Shown here piece after piece: positions 33,549 through 42,758 of a DNA stretch of 64,000 bases. The stretch comes from Candidatus Gastranaerophilales bacterium (GTDB taxonomy: Bacteria > Cyanobacteriota > Vampirovibrionia > Gastranaerophilales > Gastranaerophilaceae): assembly GCA_944323155.1 (NCBI GenBank), contig CALURL010000001.1, positions 62,001 through 126,000 on the forward strand, given 5' to 3'. The first letter of the stretch is position 1, and every line of letters begins with the position of its first letter. Below the pieces are notes generated by a model, which worked only from the letters and a program-made list of their open reading frames with translations, was not told the DNA's origin and did no database searches. Both the position numbers and the translations under genes were made by a program.

Positions 33549-34496
33549 CTAATTGTCTTGCTTGATAATTTGCGCACCTTGTTTTTCAACAGGCAAAGTA
33601 AGAACCTCGGCCTTTACATTTAGATATGCCCAGGTTTCTTTTACAATTGAATGAATTTTGTCTAAAGCATTTTTCTTTGAAATAATAAGTATTGAAGGTC
33701 CTGCGCCACTCAAAACACAGCCAAGAACACTTTCTTCATGCTTTAAATTTTCCATTATTTTGTCAAAACCAGGTACTAATTTCATACGATAAGGCTGATG
33801 TAATTTATCATGCAGTGCTAAGCGCATAAGTTCTTCATCTTTAGTATTTACAGCCTGAACAAACATTCCCATACGCTGTGCATTGAAAATTGCGTCAGCC
33901 ATAGGAACCTCTTTAGGCAATACAGACCTCGCAATATCAGTCGCAAGCTCATAATCTGGAATACAAAGTGTAATCTGCCATTCATCAGGCCAATCAAGTT
34001 TTCTATATATTACAGTTCCGTCATCTTCTAAAGAAGATAAAACAAGCCCGCCGACAATTGCAGGAGTGACATTATCAGGGTGCCCCTCTACTTCAGTAGC
34101 TATAGAAAGCAAAGCAACTTCATCCGCAGGGCGGCCTAAAAGTTCATTTGCAGCAAGCAGCCCGCCGACAATAACTGCAGCACTGCTTCCAAAACCTCGT
34201 GCAATTGGTATATGCGAATGAACAGTAATTTTTAACTCGCTTGGCGTTTGACCTATTGAGTTATATAAAAGTTCAACTGCTTTATAAATAATGCTGTTTT
34301 CATCCATAGGAATATGCTCTAATGAAAGAACATTATCACTATCTGAATCTTGCATAACATTAATTTCAATACCTGTTCCTGGCAGCACTGTTTCTTCTAT
34401 TGTAATTGTGTTATATAGCGGTAAAGCCATACCAAGACAATCAAAACCAGGTCCTATATTTGCCGTAGTTGCAGGCACTTTTACACTTATTTTCAT
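33549..34496 (-). CDS. thrB: Homoserine kinase
   Basis: A 315-residue GHMP kinase that phosphorylates L-homoserine in threonine synthesis. The start VKVPATTANIGPGFDCLGMAL is diagnostic. The ATP loop is PIARGFGSSAAVIVGG, followed by EGHPDNVTPAIVGG, and GCVLSGAGPSILI is the C-terminal motif. Length and order are typical. No thrC or hom gene is adjacent. GAGGAA precedes the ATG. Confidence 0.95.
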   Translation of the reverse strand: MKISVKVPATTANIGPGFDCLGMALPLYNTITIEETVLPGTGIEINVMQDSDSDNVLSLEHIPMDENSIIYKAVELLYNSIGQTPSELKITVHSHIPIARGFGSSAAVIVGGLLAANELLGRPADEVALLSIATEVEGHPDNVTPAIVGGLVLSSLEDDGTVIYRKLDWPDEWQITLCIPDYELATDIARSVLPKEVPMADAIFNAQRMGMFVQAVNTKDEELMRLALHDKLHQPYRMKLVPGFDKIMENLKHEESVLGCVLSGAGPSILIISKKNALDKIHSIVKETWAYLNVKAEVLTLPVEKQGAQIIKQDN

Positions 34497-34580
34497 AAAT
34501 TCCTCTTTATTATCTTCTTGTATTATAACAAAAATAAAAAAAAATGCTAATTTTCTTAATAATGAAGATATATAAAGAAT

Positions 34581-34608
34581 TTGAACTATTTTCCTGCTTC
34601 AATATAAT
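34581..34608 (+). promoter_or_regulatory. Promoter with start codon at predicted +1 (MnmC-like gene)
   Basis: TTGAAC (34581-34586), a 16-base spacer and TATAAT (34603-34608). The ATG at 34615 is exactly seven bases after the -10 box, and there is no ribosome binding site. Confidence 0.65.
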
Positions 34609-34614
34609 AAAAAT

Positions 34615-35916
34615 ATGTATGAACTATACCCTTATTTCACAAATGACGGCTCTGTAGGGCTATTTAGCCCGCAAGCTGACGACATTTACCACTCCACATA
34701 CGGCGCTTTAACAGAAGCCTACGAAAAATTTGTTCTACCTTCAAATCCTGACAAATATCTTGATAACAAAAAAGAAATTAAAATTCTTGATATTTGTTTT
34801 GGAATTGGATACAACACAAAAAGTTTTTTGAATTATTATTTTGAAAAATTTGTAAAAAAAACAAAAAAAGAAAATTCAAAAAATGCATATAACGTCGCGA
34901 TAGATACTGATAATAATTTTAATAATTCAACAACAAATAAATCATGCAATAGTATTTGTAACGAAAAGATATATACCGATAAATTTTGTCCGAGTATTTT
35001 TATACATGCACTAGACAATGATAAAAATTTATTTTTTTTATCACCATTTTTTAAAAATTTAGATAACAATAAAAAAAATAATAAAATTTCTTTTAATCAA
35101 GAAAAAATAGCAAAAATGTTGTCTGATAAAATTGAAGTAAAATATAAATTAAATAATAATGTCAATTTATCAATTTTAAAAAATATTATCAAGAATAACC
35201 CGGAAATTTTTGAAGATAATGAATTTCAAAATTTGCTAACAAATCCCAAATATTCTGATTTTTTTGATAAAAATATGTGCCTTTTATTTGATTATTTTAA
35301 ATATAATAGGTATAATAACACCCATCAGATTAATTTAAAAGCCTTCTTACATAATATATATTATCAGCATATAACTTGGCGTTATAAAAGGGCTCTGGAA
35401 GCCCCTATATTTGACAAAATTAAAATCAAAGGTGAAATTACGGATGCAAGGCTTGCACTAAAAAACAGCAAGTACATTTATGATATTGTCTTTTTAGATG
35501 TTTTTACTCCTGCAAAATGCCCTTGCCTGTGGACTATTGACTTTTTAAGATTACTGTATTCTCACCTTGATGCTGACGGTATAGTTTTAACTTATTCAAA
35601 CTCTGCTAATATTAGAAATGCATTTTTGCAGGCTGGATTTGAAGTAGGAAAAATTTTTAATACATCAGCTAATAAGTTTATGGGAACTGTGGCTGTAAAA
35701 AATAAAGAATTAATAATTAAAAATAACTTGTTATTTGAACTTTCAGATTATGATTTAGGACTTATAAATACAAAAGCTGGAATTGTTTATCGAGATAGCA
35801 ACCTAAATCTTGATAATGCTGATATAATTAAAAATCATGAAGCGGATGTTAAAGCTAGTTCGTTAATGTCAAGCTCAAGGTATATAAAGACTACAAGGGG
35901 GAAAAATGAAGTATGA
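34615..35916 (+). CDS. MnmC-like SAM-dependent methyltransferase with Asn/Lys-rich insertion
   Basis: A 433-residue protein related to the methyltransferase half of MnmC, which finishes 5-methylaminomethyl-2-thiouridine in tRNA wobble bases. Visible: PYFTNDGSVGLFSP and YHSTYGALTEAYEKF, then the SAM motif ILDICFGIGYNTKSF, the DALDND-like IHALDNDKN, and the catalytic-type VFLDVFTPAKCPCLWT near residue 300. Between about residues 85 and 230 lies an insertion very rich in Asn, Lys, Asp and Phe, matching a local rise in A+T. The next gene, an FAD oxidoreductase, overlaps by 11 bases. The promoter places the start codon at +1. Confidence 0.72.
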   Translation: MYELYPYFTNDGSVGLFSPQADDIYHSTYGALTEAYEKFVLPSNPDKYLDNKKEIKILDICFGIGYNTKSFLNYYFEKFVKKTKKENSKNAYNVAIDTDNNFNNSTTNKSCNSICNEKIYTDKFCPSIFIHALDNDKNLFFLSPFFKNLDNNKKNNKISFNQEKIAKMLSDKIEVKYKLNNNVNLSILKNIIKNNPEIFEDNEFQNLLTNPKYSDFFDKNMCLLFDYFKYNRYNNTHQINLKAFLHNIYYQHITWRYKRALEAPIFDKIKIKGEITDARLALKNSKYIYDIVFLDVFTPAKCPCLWTIDFLRLLYSHLDADGIVLTYSNSANIRNAFLQAGFEVGKIFNTSANKFMGTVAVKNKELIIKNNLLFELSDYDLGLINTKAGIVYRDSNLNLDNADIIKNHEADVKASSLMSSSRYIKTTRGKNEV

Positions 35917-37216
35917 TGTTGTAGTAGTAGGCGGAGGTACTGCTGGATGTGCAGCTGCTTATACTGCTGGTTTGCTTGGACTTAAAACACTAATTATCGA
36001 AAAAAATATTCATCTTGGAGGAACAATCACATCAGGACTTGTCATTCCAGTGATGAAGTCAGGCAACAACCAAATTAATACTGATTTTAAAAACGCTTTA
36101 ATAGAAGAATGCCACAAACTTGGTGGACAAACTACCTATATGGGCAATCCTGCGTGGTTTAATCCTGAAATTACTAAAATTGCGCTGGATAATTTAATGA
36201 AAAGGGCAAATGTTGAGATATTTTTTGATACAAACATTTTAGGAATAAAAATAGAGAACAACAAAATTAAAAGAATAAAAATAACCAAGGAAATATTATC
36301 GGCATATAACGACGAGATAGATATTCCTAAAAAAGAATTATCTGTATCTATCGGAGCGAGATACGTAATTGACGCTACAGGAAATTGCATTGTTGGAAAA
36401 ATTTGTAATTGTAATTTTTTAGAAAAATCTGATGAATTTCAGCCGGTTACTTTGCGCTTTATGATGGGCGGAGTTAATCTGGAAATATTTTCGAATTGGT
36501 TAAGGGATTTTGACAAAGATAGAAATGTTACGACTATTGAAAAGGTTGACGGACACATACATTTGTCTACAGCTTATACATGGGATAAAGACAAGCACTG
36601 GGCTTTAGAGCCTTTATTCAAGGACGCTGTAAAGAAGGGAATTCTAAATAAATATGATACAAACTACTTTCAGATATTTACAGTGCCTGGAATGCCTGAT
36701 ACTGTAGCTTTTAACTGCCCGCGTGTGATTGATTACAGAAACTCTCTTGAAGTAAAAAATCTATCAAAAGCCTTGTTAGTCGCGCGCCAAAACATATATA
36801 GATATCTTCAATTTTGTAGAATATATTTCCCCGGCTTTGAAAAAGCTTACATTTCTAACATTGCAGATATGCTTGGAGTCAGGGTTTCAAGACGAATTAA
36901 AGGGAAATATATTTATACAGTTGATGATATAACTTCAGGTAAAAAATTTGAGCATCCTGTAGTAATTTCAAATTACCCAATAGATGTTCACTCAAACAGA
37001 AAAAATAAGTCTACATTAAAGCAGGTTATGGATTATCAGCTTCCTATAGAAAGCCTGATGTCAGCAGATATTGATAATTTATTTGTCGCAGGAAGGTGCT
37101 TATCAGCGGATTTTATGGCGCAAGGCGCACTGCGTGTTCAGGCAAGCTGCTTTTCTATGGGGGAAGGTGCTGCTAAATATATTAATACCCTTATTAAACA
37201 GTCTTCTCTGTCTTAG
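35906..37216 (+). CDS. FAD-dependent oxidoreductase (FAD_oxidored type)
   Basis: A 436-residue flavoprotein. The FAD-binding motif VVVGGGTAGCAAAYTAGLLG is at residues 5-24, followed by KNIHLGGTITSGLVIPVM, which is typical of the PF12831 group. The C-terminal second FAD contact is NLFVAGRCLSADFMAQGALR. Substrate unknown. The start overlaps the MnmC-like gene by 11 bases, so the two are translated together. In E. coli MnmC, a methyltransferase and an FAD oxidoreductase are fused, although that oxidoreductase belongs to another family, so a shared tRNA-modification role is only an idea. It overlaps the convergent CoA-disulfide reductase gene by 23 bases. Confidence 0.82.
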   Translation: MKYDVVVVGGGTAGCAAAYTAGLLGLKTLIIEKNIHLGGTITSGLVIPVMKSGNNQINTDFKNALIEECHKLGGQTTYMGNPAWFNPEITKIALDNLMKRANVEIFFDTNILGIKIENNKIKRIKITKEILSAYNDEIDIPKKELSVSIGARYVIDATGNCIVGKICNCNFLEKSDEFQPVTLRFMMGGVNLEIFSNWLRDFDKDRNVTTIEKVDGHIHLSTAYTWDKDKHWALEPLFKDAVKKGILNKYDTNYFQIFTVPGMPDTVAFNCPRVIDYRNSLEVKNLSKALLVARQNIYRYLQFCRIYFPGFEKAYISNIADMLGVRVSRRIKGKYIYTVDDITSGKKFEHPVVISNYPIDVHSNRKNKSTLKQVMDYQLPIESLMSADIDNLFVAGRCLSADFMAQGALRVQASCFSMGEGAAKYINTLIKQSSLS

Positions 37217-38555
37217 GAATCAGCATTTGAGCAGCATTTAAAAGCGGATCTATTGTCGGAGAATAGGGTGGAGCATATGTTAAATCATTTTTGTAAAACT
37301 CATCTACTGTCATATGGGCAAGAATTGCAGATGTTAAAGTATTTATTCTCTTATCAGCGTCACCTGCTCCAACAGCTTGCCCGCCAAGTATTTTTCCTGT
37401 CTTTTTATCTGCAACAAGCTTTAAAGTAATATTATTAACGTCTGGCATATAACCGACTTTATCATACTTTGTAATCGTAGTAGACACAGTTTCATAACCA
37501 AGTGATTTAGCTCGTTTTTCTGTCAGGCCAGTCATAGAAATAGTAAGATTTAGACACCGCGTAACAGATGAGCCAAGAACGCCGTGAAATTCATCAGAAA
37601 ATCCGCAGGCATTGATTGCGGCTGTTCGACCTTCTTTATTTGCTGTTGACCCAAGCGGAACCCAGATTTTTGAATTATCAATTACTAAATTTTTTTCAGC
37701 GCAGTCGCCGCAAGCATAAATATCTTTTATGCTCGTTTCCATATGTTCATTAACCCTTATTGCTCCGGTTGTACCAAGTTTAATACCTGCATCTTTTGCT
37801 ATTTCGACATTTGGAGTAACTCCTGCACATAACACTACAAAGTCGGTATTAAATGTCTTTCCAGAACCTGTCCTTACTGTATTAACCCCATTAAGGTCTC
37901 CGCTTAGCTCTGTAACAAGTTCAGAAGTTAAGATTTCAAACCGCCCATCATTTATTGACTCAAGCTGTTCGCGAACAATATTTGAAATATCGCTATCCAT
38001 AACAGGCATTATTGTGTCTGAATACTCTAGGAGAGTTACTTTTAAATTTTGTTTTACAAAAGCTTCTAAAAGTTCCATGCCAATATAGCCCGCCCCAATA
38101 ATTGTTGCATGTTTTGATTTGAGAACTTTATCTTTAATTCTAATACCGTCTTCAATTTTTCTAAGCGTATATACATGCGGAAGATTGACATTTTTAATAG
38201 CAGGAATTATAGGGCGTGCGCCGATAGCTATTATAAGTTTGTCGTATGAAATTAAAAAGGATTCTTGCTTATTTAAATTTTCAATAAGAACCTGCTTAGA
38301 TTGCGGTAAAATTTTTGCAGCCCTGCTTTGAAGATGAATATGAACATTTTGCGCTTCAAATTCTTCAGGAGAGCGGACTAATAATTGTTCATAATCTTCA
38401 AAATTGCCTTCAATGTAATATGGCAAACCGCATGCAGAGTATGAAATGTGTGTATCATCTGTGTATAAATCTATTTCAGAGTCAGGCAGTAATCTTCTTG
38501 CCTTTGCTGCAGCTTTTGCTCCTGCAGCAACTCCGCCTAAAATAACTATCTTCAT
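37194..38555 (-). CDS. CoA-disulfide reductase / NADH oxidase-type flavoprotein
   Basis: A 453-residue pyridine nucleotide-disulfide oxidoreductase. It has the N-terminal GGVAAGAKAAAKARRL FAD motif, the single redox cysteine in SYSACGLPYYI (Cys about 42) typical of CoA-disulfide reductase and water- or peroxide-forming NADH oxidase, the NAD site IGAGYIGMELLEAF, the second FAD motif IYACGDCAE, and the dimerisation domain (TKYDKVGYMPD, YAPPYSPTIDPL). It likely handles oxygen or CoA redox balance. A 46-residue gene precedes it by 49 bases in the same direction. A TATAAA 11 bases before its start may give a second promoter. Confidence 0.9.
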   Translation of the reverse strand: MKIVILGGVAAGAKAAAKARRLLPDSEIDLYTDDTHISYSACGLPYYIEGNFEDYEQLLVRSPEEFEAQNVHIHLQSRAAKILPQSKQVLIENLNKQESFLISYDKLIIAIGARPIIPAIKNVNLPHVYTLRKIEDGIRIKDKVLKSKHATIIGAGYIGMELLEAFVKQNLKVTLLEYSDTIMPVMDSDISNIVREQLESINDGRFEILTSELVTELSGDLNGVNTVRTGSGKTFNTDFVVLCAGVTPNVEIAKDAGIKLGTTGAIRVNEHMETSIKDIYACGDCAEKNLVIDNSKIWVPLGSTANKEGRTAAINACGFSDEFHGVLGSSVTRCLNLTISMTGLTEKRAKSLGYETVSTTITKYDKVGYMPDVNNITLKLVADKKTGKILGGQAVGAGDADKRINTLTSAILAHMTVDEFYKNDLTYAPPYSPTIDPLLNAAQMLIPKTEKTV

Positions 38556-38604
38556 AACAGAATTAATTTATACAAGAATTAAATTTTTTACATTGGACAC
38601 TATG

Positions 38605-38745
38605 CTAATTCAAACCAGATGTATTTAGAATTACACCTTTCATAAATTCACAGTATGCATCGATATCATCCTTGAATTCTTCTGCTTTATCAACTAAATT
38701 TGTTATTTCTATAATAATTTTGTCATTTTCAAAATCTTCATACAT
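38605..38745 (-). CDS. Small acidic protein of 46 residues, function unknown
   Basis: An ATG at 38745 preceded by GGGAG opens a 46-codon frame that begins MYEDFENDKIIIEITNL and ends NTSGLN. It is acidic and predicted helical throughout, with no known motif. It lies in an otherwise empty gap, 49 bases upstream of and co-directional with the CoA-disulfide reductase gene, and downstream of a perfect palindrome at 38790-38805. The good ribosome binding site and amphipathic composition support it as a real gene, but homologues would be needed for proof. Confidence 0.55.
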   Translation of the reverse strand: MYEDFENDKIIIEITNLVDKAEEFKDDIDAYCEFMKGVILNTSGLN

Positions 38746-38789
38746 AAGAAATACACTCCCTAATTAACAGCTATTTACCTTGTACTTGT

Positions 38790-38805
38790 TAATACGGCCG
38801 TATTA
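38790..38805. promoter_or_regulatory. Perfect 16-base palindrome TAATACGGCCGTATTA, candidate operator
   Basis: The dyad is GC-rich in the centre, unlike its surroundings, and lies 45 bases upstream of the 46-residue gene. On the minus strand CATAAT overlaps its left edge. No T run follows it, so a terminator is unlikely. It is a plausible repressor site for the small gene and CoA-disulfide reductase. Confidence 0.45.
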
Positions 38806-38850
38806 TGTAAAAACTTTAATAAAAATTTTAATTTGTAACAAAAATTAAAG

Positions 38851-39735
38851 TTAATCTAATTCATTGTACACAAGTTTTTTACGCAAACTCCACTGAATTA
38901 GGGTCAAAATCAAAATAATTACAAATAAGACATAGGCAAGTGCACTAGCTTTTCCGACATTAAAATATTCAAATGCATTTTTATAAATTGCATATACAAT
39001 TACATTGGTACTATCTAACGGCCCTCCCTGAGTCATTAAATAGATTAAATCAAATATCTGAAAAGAACTTATTGCAGTTACAATTACGACAAAAAATATC
39101 GTGGGTGAAAGTAGTGGAACAGTTACATTCTTAAATATCTGGAAGGCATTTGCACCATCTATTTTAGCAGCTTCAAACAAACTTTGTGATATGCCGCTTA
39201 GTGAAGATAAGAAAATTACCATATTATACCCGATAAGTTTCCATACAGAAACTATAATTAATGCAGGCATTGCATAATGAGTATCATAAAGCCAGTTTAT
39301 ATGCAGGTGCAGAACATGATTTAAAAAGCCTATATTAGGGTCAAAAATCCATTCCCAAATAACACCAATAACTATCATAGGTGTTATAAACGGTAAAAAA
39401 TACGCTGTCTTGTAAAATTCGCTGCCTCTTATTTTAGAATTTAGAATACATGCGAGAATTAGCGGTATTATTACACCGAATAATGAAGTCGAAATTGCAA
39501 AAACAAATGTGTTAATAAGTATTTTGTAAAATAAAGTTTCTGCAAATATTTCCCTATAATTGTTAAATCCAACAAACTGGATTGGATTTAACAAATCCCA
39601 CTTTACAAAGCTAAGGCCAAAAGAGCATATAACAGGTATTATGATAAACAAGAGTGTCCCAACAAAAGCAGGGAAAATAAATATCCAGCCTGCGAATTTT
39701 TGATTATTTAATATATTTTCAAAAAACTTTTTCAT
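38851..39735 (-). CDS. ABC transporter permease, sugar type (MalF/UgpA-like)
   Basis: A 294-residue inner-membrane permease with six helices. The start IFIFPAFVGTLLFIIIPVICS and the EAA loop (SLFEAAKIDGANAFQIFKNVTVPLLSP, seen here in parts EAAKIDGA and FKNVTVPLL) mark the carbohydrate uptake family CUT1. The frame is open back to 39909, but those 58 residues overlap the divergent phosphohexomutase gene and lack family features, so the ATG at 39735 is used. The partner permease, binding protein and ATPase are not in this window, so this is an orphan subunit. Confidence 0.88.
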   Translation of the reverse strand: MKKFFENILNNQKFAGWIFIFPAFVGTLLFIIIPVICSFGLSFVKWDLLNPIQFVGFNNYREIFAETLFYKILINTFVFAISTSLFGVIIPLILACILNSKIRGSEFYKTAYFLPFITPMIVIGVIWEWIFDPNIGFLNHVLHLHINWLYDTHYAMPALIIVSVWKLIGYNMVIFLSSLSGISQSLFEAAKIDGANAFQIFKNVTVPLLSPTIFFVVIVTAISSFQIFDLIYLMTQGGPLDSTNVIVYAIYKNAFEYFNVGKASALAYVLFVIILILTLIQWSLRKKLVYNELD

Positions 39736-39785
39736 ATCTATGTTACAATTATACAATAATGTAATAAATAAGGGGAGAATTTTAC

Positions 39786-41249
39786 ATGAAAAAATATGAA
39801 CATGCGTTTGGCAAAAACGATATAAGAGGAATATACGGTGACGATATAACAGAAGAATTATTTTATAACACTGGCAGAGGTTTTGTTGATTGGCTGAAAA
39901 AGCAGTCAAATACTCCTGAATCAGATATGTGGATTACAATAACACGTGATGCAAGAACTCATTCACCATCTTTAGAAAAAGCGTTGTGCGAAGGAATTAC
40001 CTCAACCGGTGCAAATGTCGTAAAACTCGGGCTTGCACCAACCCCTATAGGTTATTATTCCGAGGTCGTCGGGCTTCCAAAAGACGTTACAGACGGAAAA
40101 AATGTTATTGCTGCGGCGATTATTACCGCAAGTCATAATCCTAAAGAATACAATGGACTAAAAATGACTTATGCTAAAAGAACTTTGACAGAAAAACAAA
40201 TCTCAGAAGTAAAAGAAGACACATTTAGAGAAATGGAAAATTCAAAGCAGCCTCTAGTTAAACCTGGTCAGGTGAAAGAATACAACATAATTCCAGACTA
40301 TATTAAAGAAATGAAAGAAAAATTCGGGAAAATAGGAGAAGGAATAAAAGTTGTTGTAGACAGTGCAAATGCAACTGGTGGAGTTGTTGGGCCTGAGCTG
40401 TATAGAGAACTTGGCTGTGATGTTATAGAACTATTTTCAACACCTGACGGAACTTTTCCAAATCACCACCCTAACCCGAGTGTTGAAAAAACTCTTGATA
40501 CTTTAAAGGAAACTGTAATTGAAAACAAAGCCGATATTGGAATTGCTTATGACGGCGACAGCGATAGAATCGGAATTGTTGATGAAAGCGGTAAATTCTT
40601 AACCGGTGATAAATTACTTTTAATATACGCTCAAGACTTAATTGAAGATTGCAAAAAAAATGGCACTTGCCCGACTGTAGTAAGTGAAGTTAAATGTTCG
40701 CAAGTTTTGTATGACCAGATTAACAAGCTTGGCGGAAATGCAGTTATGTGCAAGACCGGTCATGGATATATTAAAGATAAAATGAAAGAAACAAATGCTT
40801 TGCTTGCCGGAGAAATGAGCGGGCATACTTTCTTTAAAGACAGATACTACGGCTTTGATGATGCAATTTATGCAGGATGCAGAATTATTGAAATTATCTC
40901 TCATCACAAAAAAATTAATCCTAATTTCAAGATTTCTGATATGCTTAAAGCATTTGATTCTGTTTGCTCATCAGAAGAAGTTCGCTTCCCTTGTCCGAAT
41001 GAATTGAAAAAATCAACACTTGAAAAATTTAAGCAGTGTGTTGAAAGCAATAAAAATCTTTTTGGTTCTGAAATTAAGGAAATTATAACGCTTGATGGCA
41101 TGCGTATTGTATTTGACGGAGGTTTTGCACTTATTAGGCAAAGCAATACAGAACCTGTTTTTACTCTAAGATTTGAAGCTAAAAACGAAGAAGAATGCAA
41201 TAGATTTAAATCCTGCATGATAAAAACGTTAGAAAATATACTTAAATAA
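39786..41249 (+). CDS. manB: Phosphomannomutase / phosphoglucomutase
   Basis: A 487-residue alpha-D-phosphohexomutase converting hexose-6-phosphate and hexose-1-phosphate for nucleotide-sugar synthesis. The active-site phosphoserine is in IITASHNPKEYNG, the Mg site is AYDGDSDRIGIV, the sugar-binding loop is LLAGEMSGHTFF, and the phosphate loop RQSNTEPVFTLRFE is at the C-terminus. Whether mannose or glucose is preferred cannot be told. GGGGAG precedes the ATG. It is a single gene, divergent from the ABC permease. Confidence 0.92.
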   Translation: MKKYEHAFGKNDIRGIYGDDITEELFYNTGRGFVDWLKKQSNTPESDMWITITRDARTHSPSLEKALCEGITSTGANVVKLGLAPTPIGYYSEVVGLPKDVTDGKNVIAAAIITASHNPKEYNGLKMTYAKRTLTEKQISEVKEDTFREMENSKQPLVKPGQVKEYNIIPDYIKEMKEKFGKIGEGIKVVVDSANATGGVVGPELYRELGCDVIELFSTPDGTFPNHHPNPSVEKTLDTLKETVIENKADIGIAYDGDSDRIGIVDESGKFLTGDKLLLIYAQDLIEDCKKNGTCPTVVSEVKCSQVLYDQINKLGGNAVMCKTGHGYIKDKMKETNALLAGEMSGHTFFKDRYYGFDDAIYAGCRIIEIISHHKKINPNFKISDMLKAFDSVCSSEEVRFPCPNELKKSTLEKFKQCVESNKNLFGSEIKEIITLDGMRIVFDGGFALIRQSNTEPVFTLRFEAKNEEECNRFKSCMIKTLENILK

Positions 41250-41310
41250 CTAGCAAAAAAATATATTTTCCGATTTTCTTTTCTATAAATGCATAGAAAG
41301 GGAAATTATT

Positions 41311-41853
41311 ATGAAAATAAACAGCAATTATACACACACTTATCAACCGCAAAACTTTAAAGGTATTAGAGTTGTAAAAACAAATCCTGATCAGTTTTTT
41401 AATTTTGTAGAAAATTACACAGATTTCTGCAACAAAAATATCGTTTTTAGAGCAATATCACCTGAACAAAATAACTTTTTTGAGTATTTGCTAGTGCTCG
41501 CTGATAATATTAATTATTCACTTGATTGGACTATCAAAAACTGTACAAAGCATAATATTCTTGAAGAAAATGCAATTGAGAACCTTCCTATGATGGTTTT
41601 TACAGGGAAAGACAAAATAAAGTTACTATTTTACAATATTAAAGGTTTAATTCTGGATCACTTCAAAACTGGTAAAATATCTAAAAATATGCTGTTAGAT
41701 ACTGAATGTCCAGAACATTTGGCAGTTGCAAAATACCTAAAACTAATTGCTGATGATAGATTGCCAAAATTTCAGAAATTCTTAGAAAAAAACAACGCAA
41801 AGCATGTATCTTTTGAAGAATTTGTAAATGAAGTTGAAGCTGGAAAAATATAA
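41311..41853 (+). CDS. Protein of unknown function with N-terminal FKG motif
   Basis: A 180-residue protein beginning MKINSNYTHTYQPQNFKGIRV. The rest is helical and rich in Asn, Lys and Phe (FFNFVENYTDFCNKN, ILEENAIENLPMM). No catalytic motif, signal peptide or membrane segment is seen. From memory, short N-termini with an NFKG/NFxG motif occur on many uncharacterised proteins of gut melainabacteria, but this cannot be checked here. AAAGGGAAA is the ribosome binding site. It precedes the rpsE operon by 192 bases and is probably separate from it. Confidence 0.6.
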   Translation: MKINSNYTHTYQPQNFKGIRVVKTNPDQFFNFVENYTDFCNKNIVFRAISPEQNNFFEYLLVLADNINYSLDWTIKNCTKHNILEENAIENLPMMVFTGKDKIKLLFYNIKGLILDHFKTGKISKNMLLDTECPEHLAVAKYLKLIADDRLPKFQKFLEKNNAKHVSFEEFVNEVEAGKI

Positions 41854-42045
41854 ACACTTGCAAATTATTATCTTTTCTGCAATAATATATCTTGTCAGAA
41901 AAGTTACTCACGAATATTTTATCATAAGCTTTAAATAGCTTTATTTTTGATGTATTCGTAAAAGTGTATATTTTGAAAACAAATAATTTTGAAATTATGC
42001 ACAATAAATTAATTTAACTAGAATTTAAATGAAAGGTAAAAATCA

Positions 42046-42684
42046 ATGGATTTAGAAAACAAAGAAGAAATTACAGTTGAAGAAACAGCAGCAGAAGTTA
42101 CTGAACAGACAGAAGCCCCTGTTGAAACTGAAGAAAAACCTGTAAGAGGACAAAGAAGAGGTCGTGGTAAAAAACAAAAAATCGAAACTACAGAAGAAAA
42201 ACCTCAAAGTGAATGGGTTGAACGTGTTGTTCAAATCCGCCGCGTAACAAAAGTTGTTAAAGGCGGTAAAAAATTAAGCTTTAGAGCAATTGTTATTGTT
42301 GGTAACAAAAAAGGTCAGGTTGGCGTAGGATGTGCTAAAGCTTCTGAAGTTATCGTTGCTATTCAAAAAGCAATCGCTGACGGTAGAAAAAATCTTATTA
42401 CAGTTCCTATCTTCAAAACAACAATTCCACACCCGATTACAGGAAGATCAGGTGCTGGTGCTGTAATGTTAAAACCGGCTTCTCAAGGTACTGGTATTAT
42501 TGCCGGCGGTGCTGTACGTTTAGTTCTTGAACTTGCAGGTATTGAAAATATTCTTTCAAAATCTTTAGGTTCAAAATCTCCGCTTAACGCAGCTAATGCA
42601 ACATTAGAAGCATTGAAAAGCTTGACTCCGTTCAATGAAGTTGCTCAAAGACGCGGTTTAACAATGGCTGAATTATTAAACTAA
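42046..42684 (+). CDS. rpsE: 30S ribosomal protein S5
   Basis: A 212-residue S5 with an N-terminal extension of about 55 residues, first acidic ([19 protein letters not shown]), then basic ([12 protein letters not shown]), before the normal S5 double-stranded RNA-binding domain ([18 protein letters not shown]) and the C-terminal domain ([19 protein letters not shown]). S5 acts in decoding fidelity and 30S assembly. Extended S5 N-termini occur in several phyla. The upstream genes usual for the spc operon (rplF, rplR) are absent. AAAGG precedes the ATG. Confidence 0.97.
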   Translation: MDLENKEEITVEETAAEVTEQTEAPVETEEKPVRGQRRGRGKKQKIETTEEKPQSEWVERVVQIRRVTKVVKGGKKLSFRAIVIVGNKKGQVGVGCAKASEVIVAIQKAIADGRKNLITVPIFKTTIPHPITGRSGAGAVMLKPASQGTGIIAGGAVRLVLELAGIENILSKSLGSKSPLNAANATLEALKSLTPFNEVAQRRGLTMAELLN

Positions 42685-42758
42685 ACTCACTGTATAGCCC
42701 TGTTGGGTTATTAATATGATTAATTTGATTTAGTAAAATTATAATAAGGAAAATAAAA

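Noticed and set aside
34866-35310. Mobile element or intron inside the MnmC-like gene
   Set aside because: The frame is open throughout, with no terminal repeats or target duplications. It is a low-complexity coding insertion.
39736-39909. 58-residue extension of the ABC permease
   Set aside because: It overlaps the divergent phosphohexomutase gene and is not membrane-permease-like. The ATG at 39735 gives the normal start.
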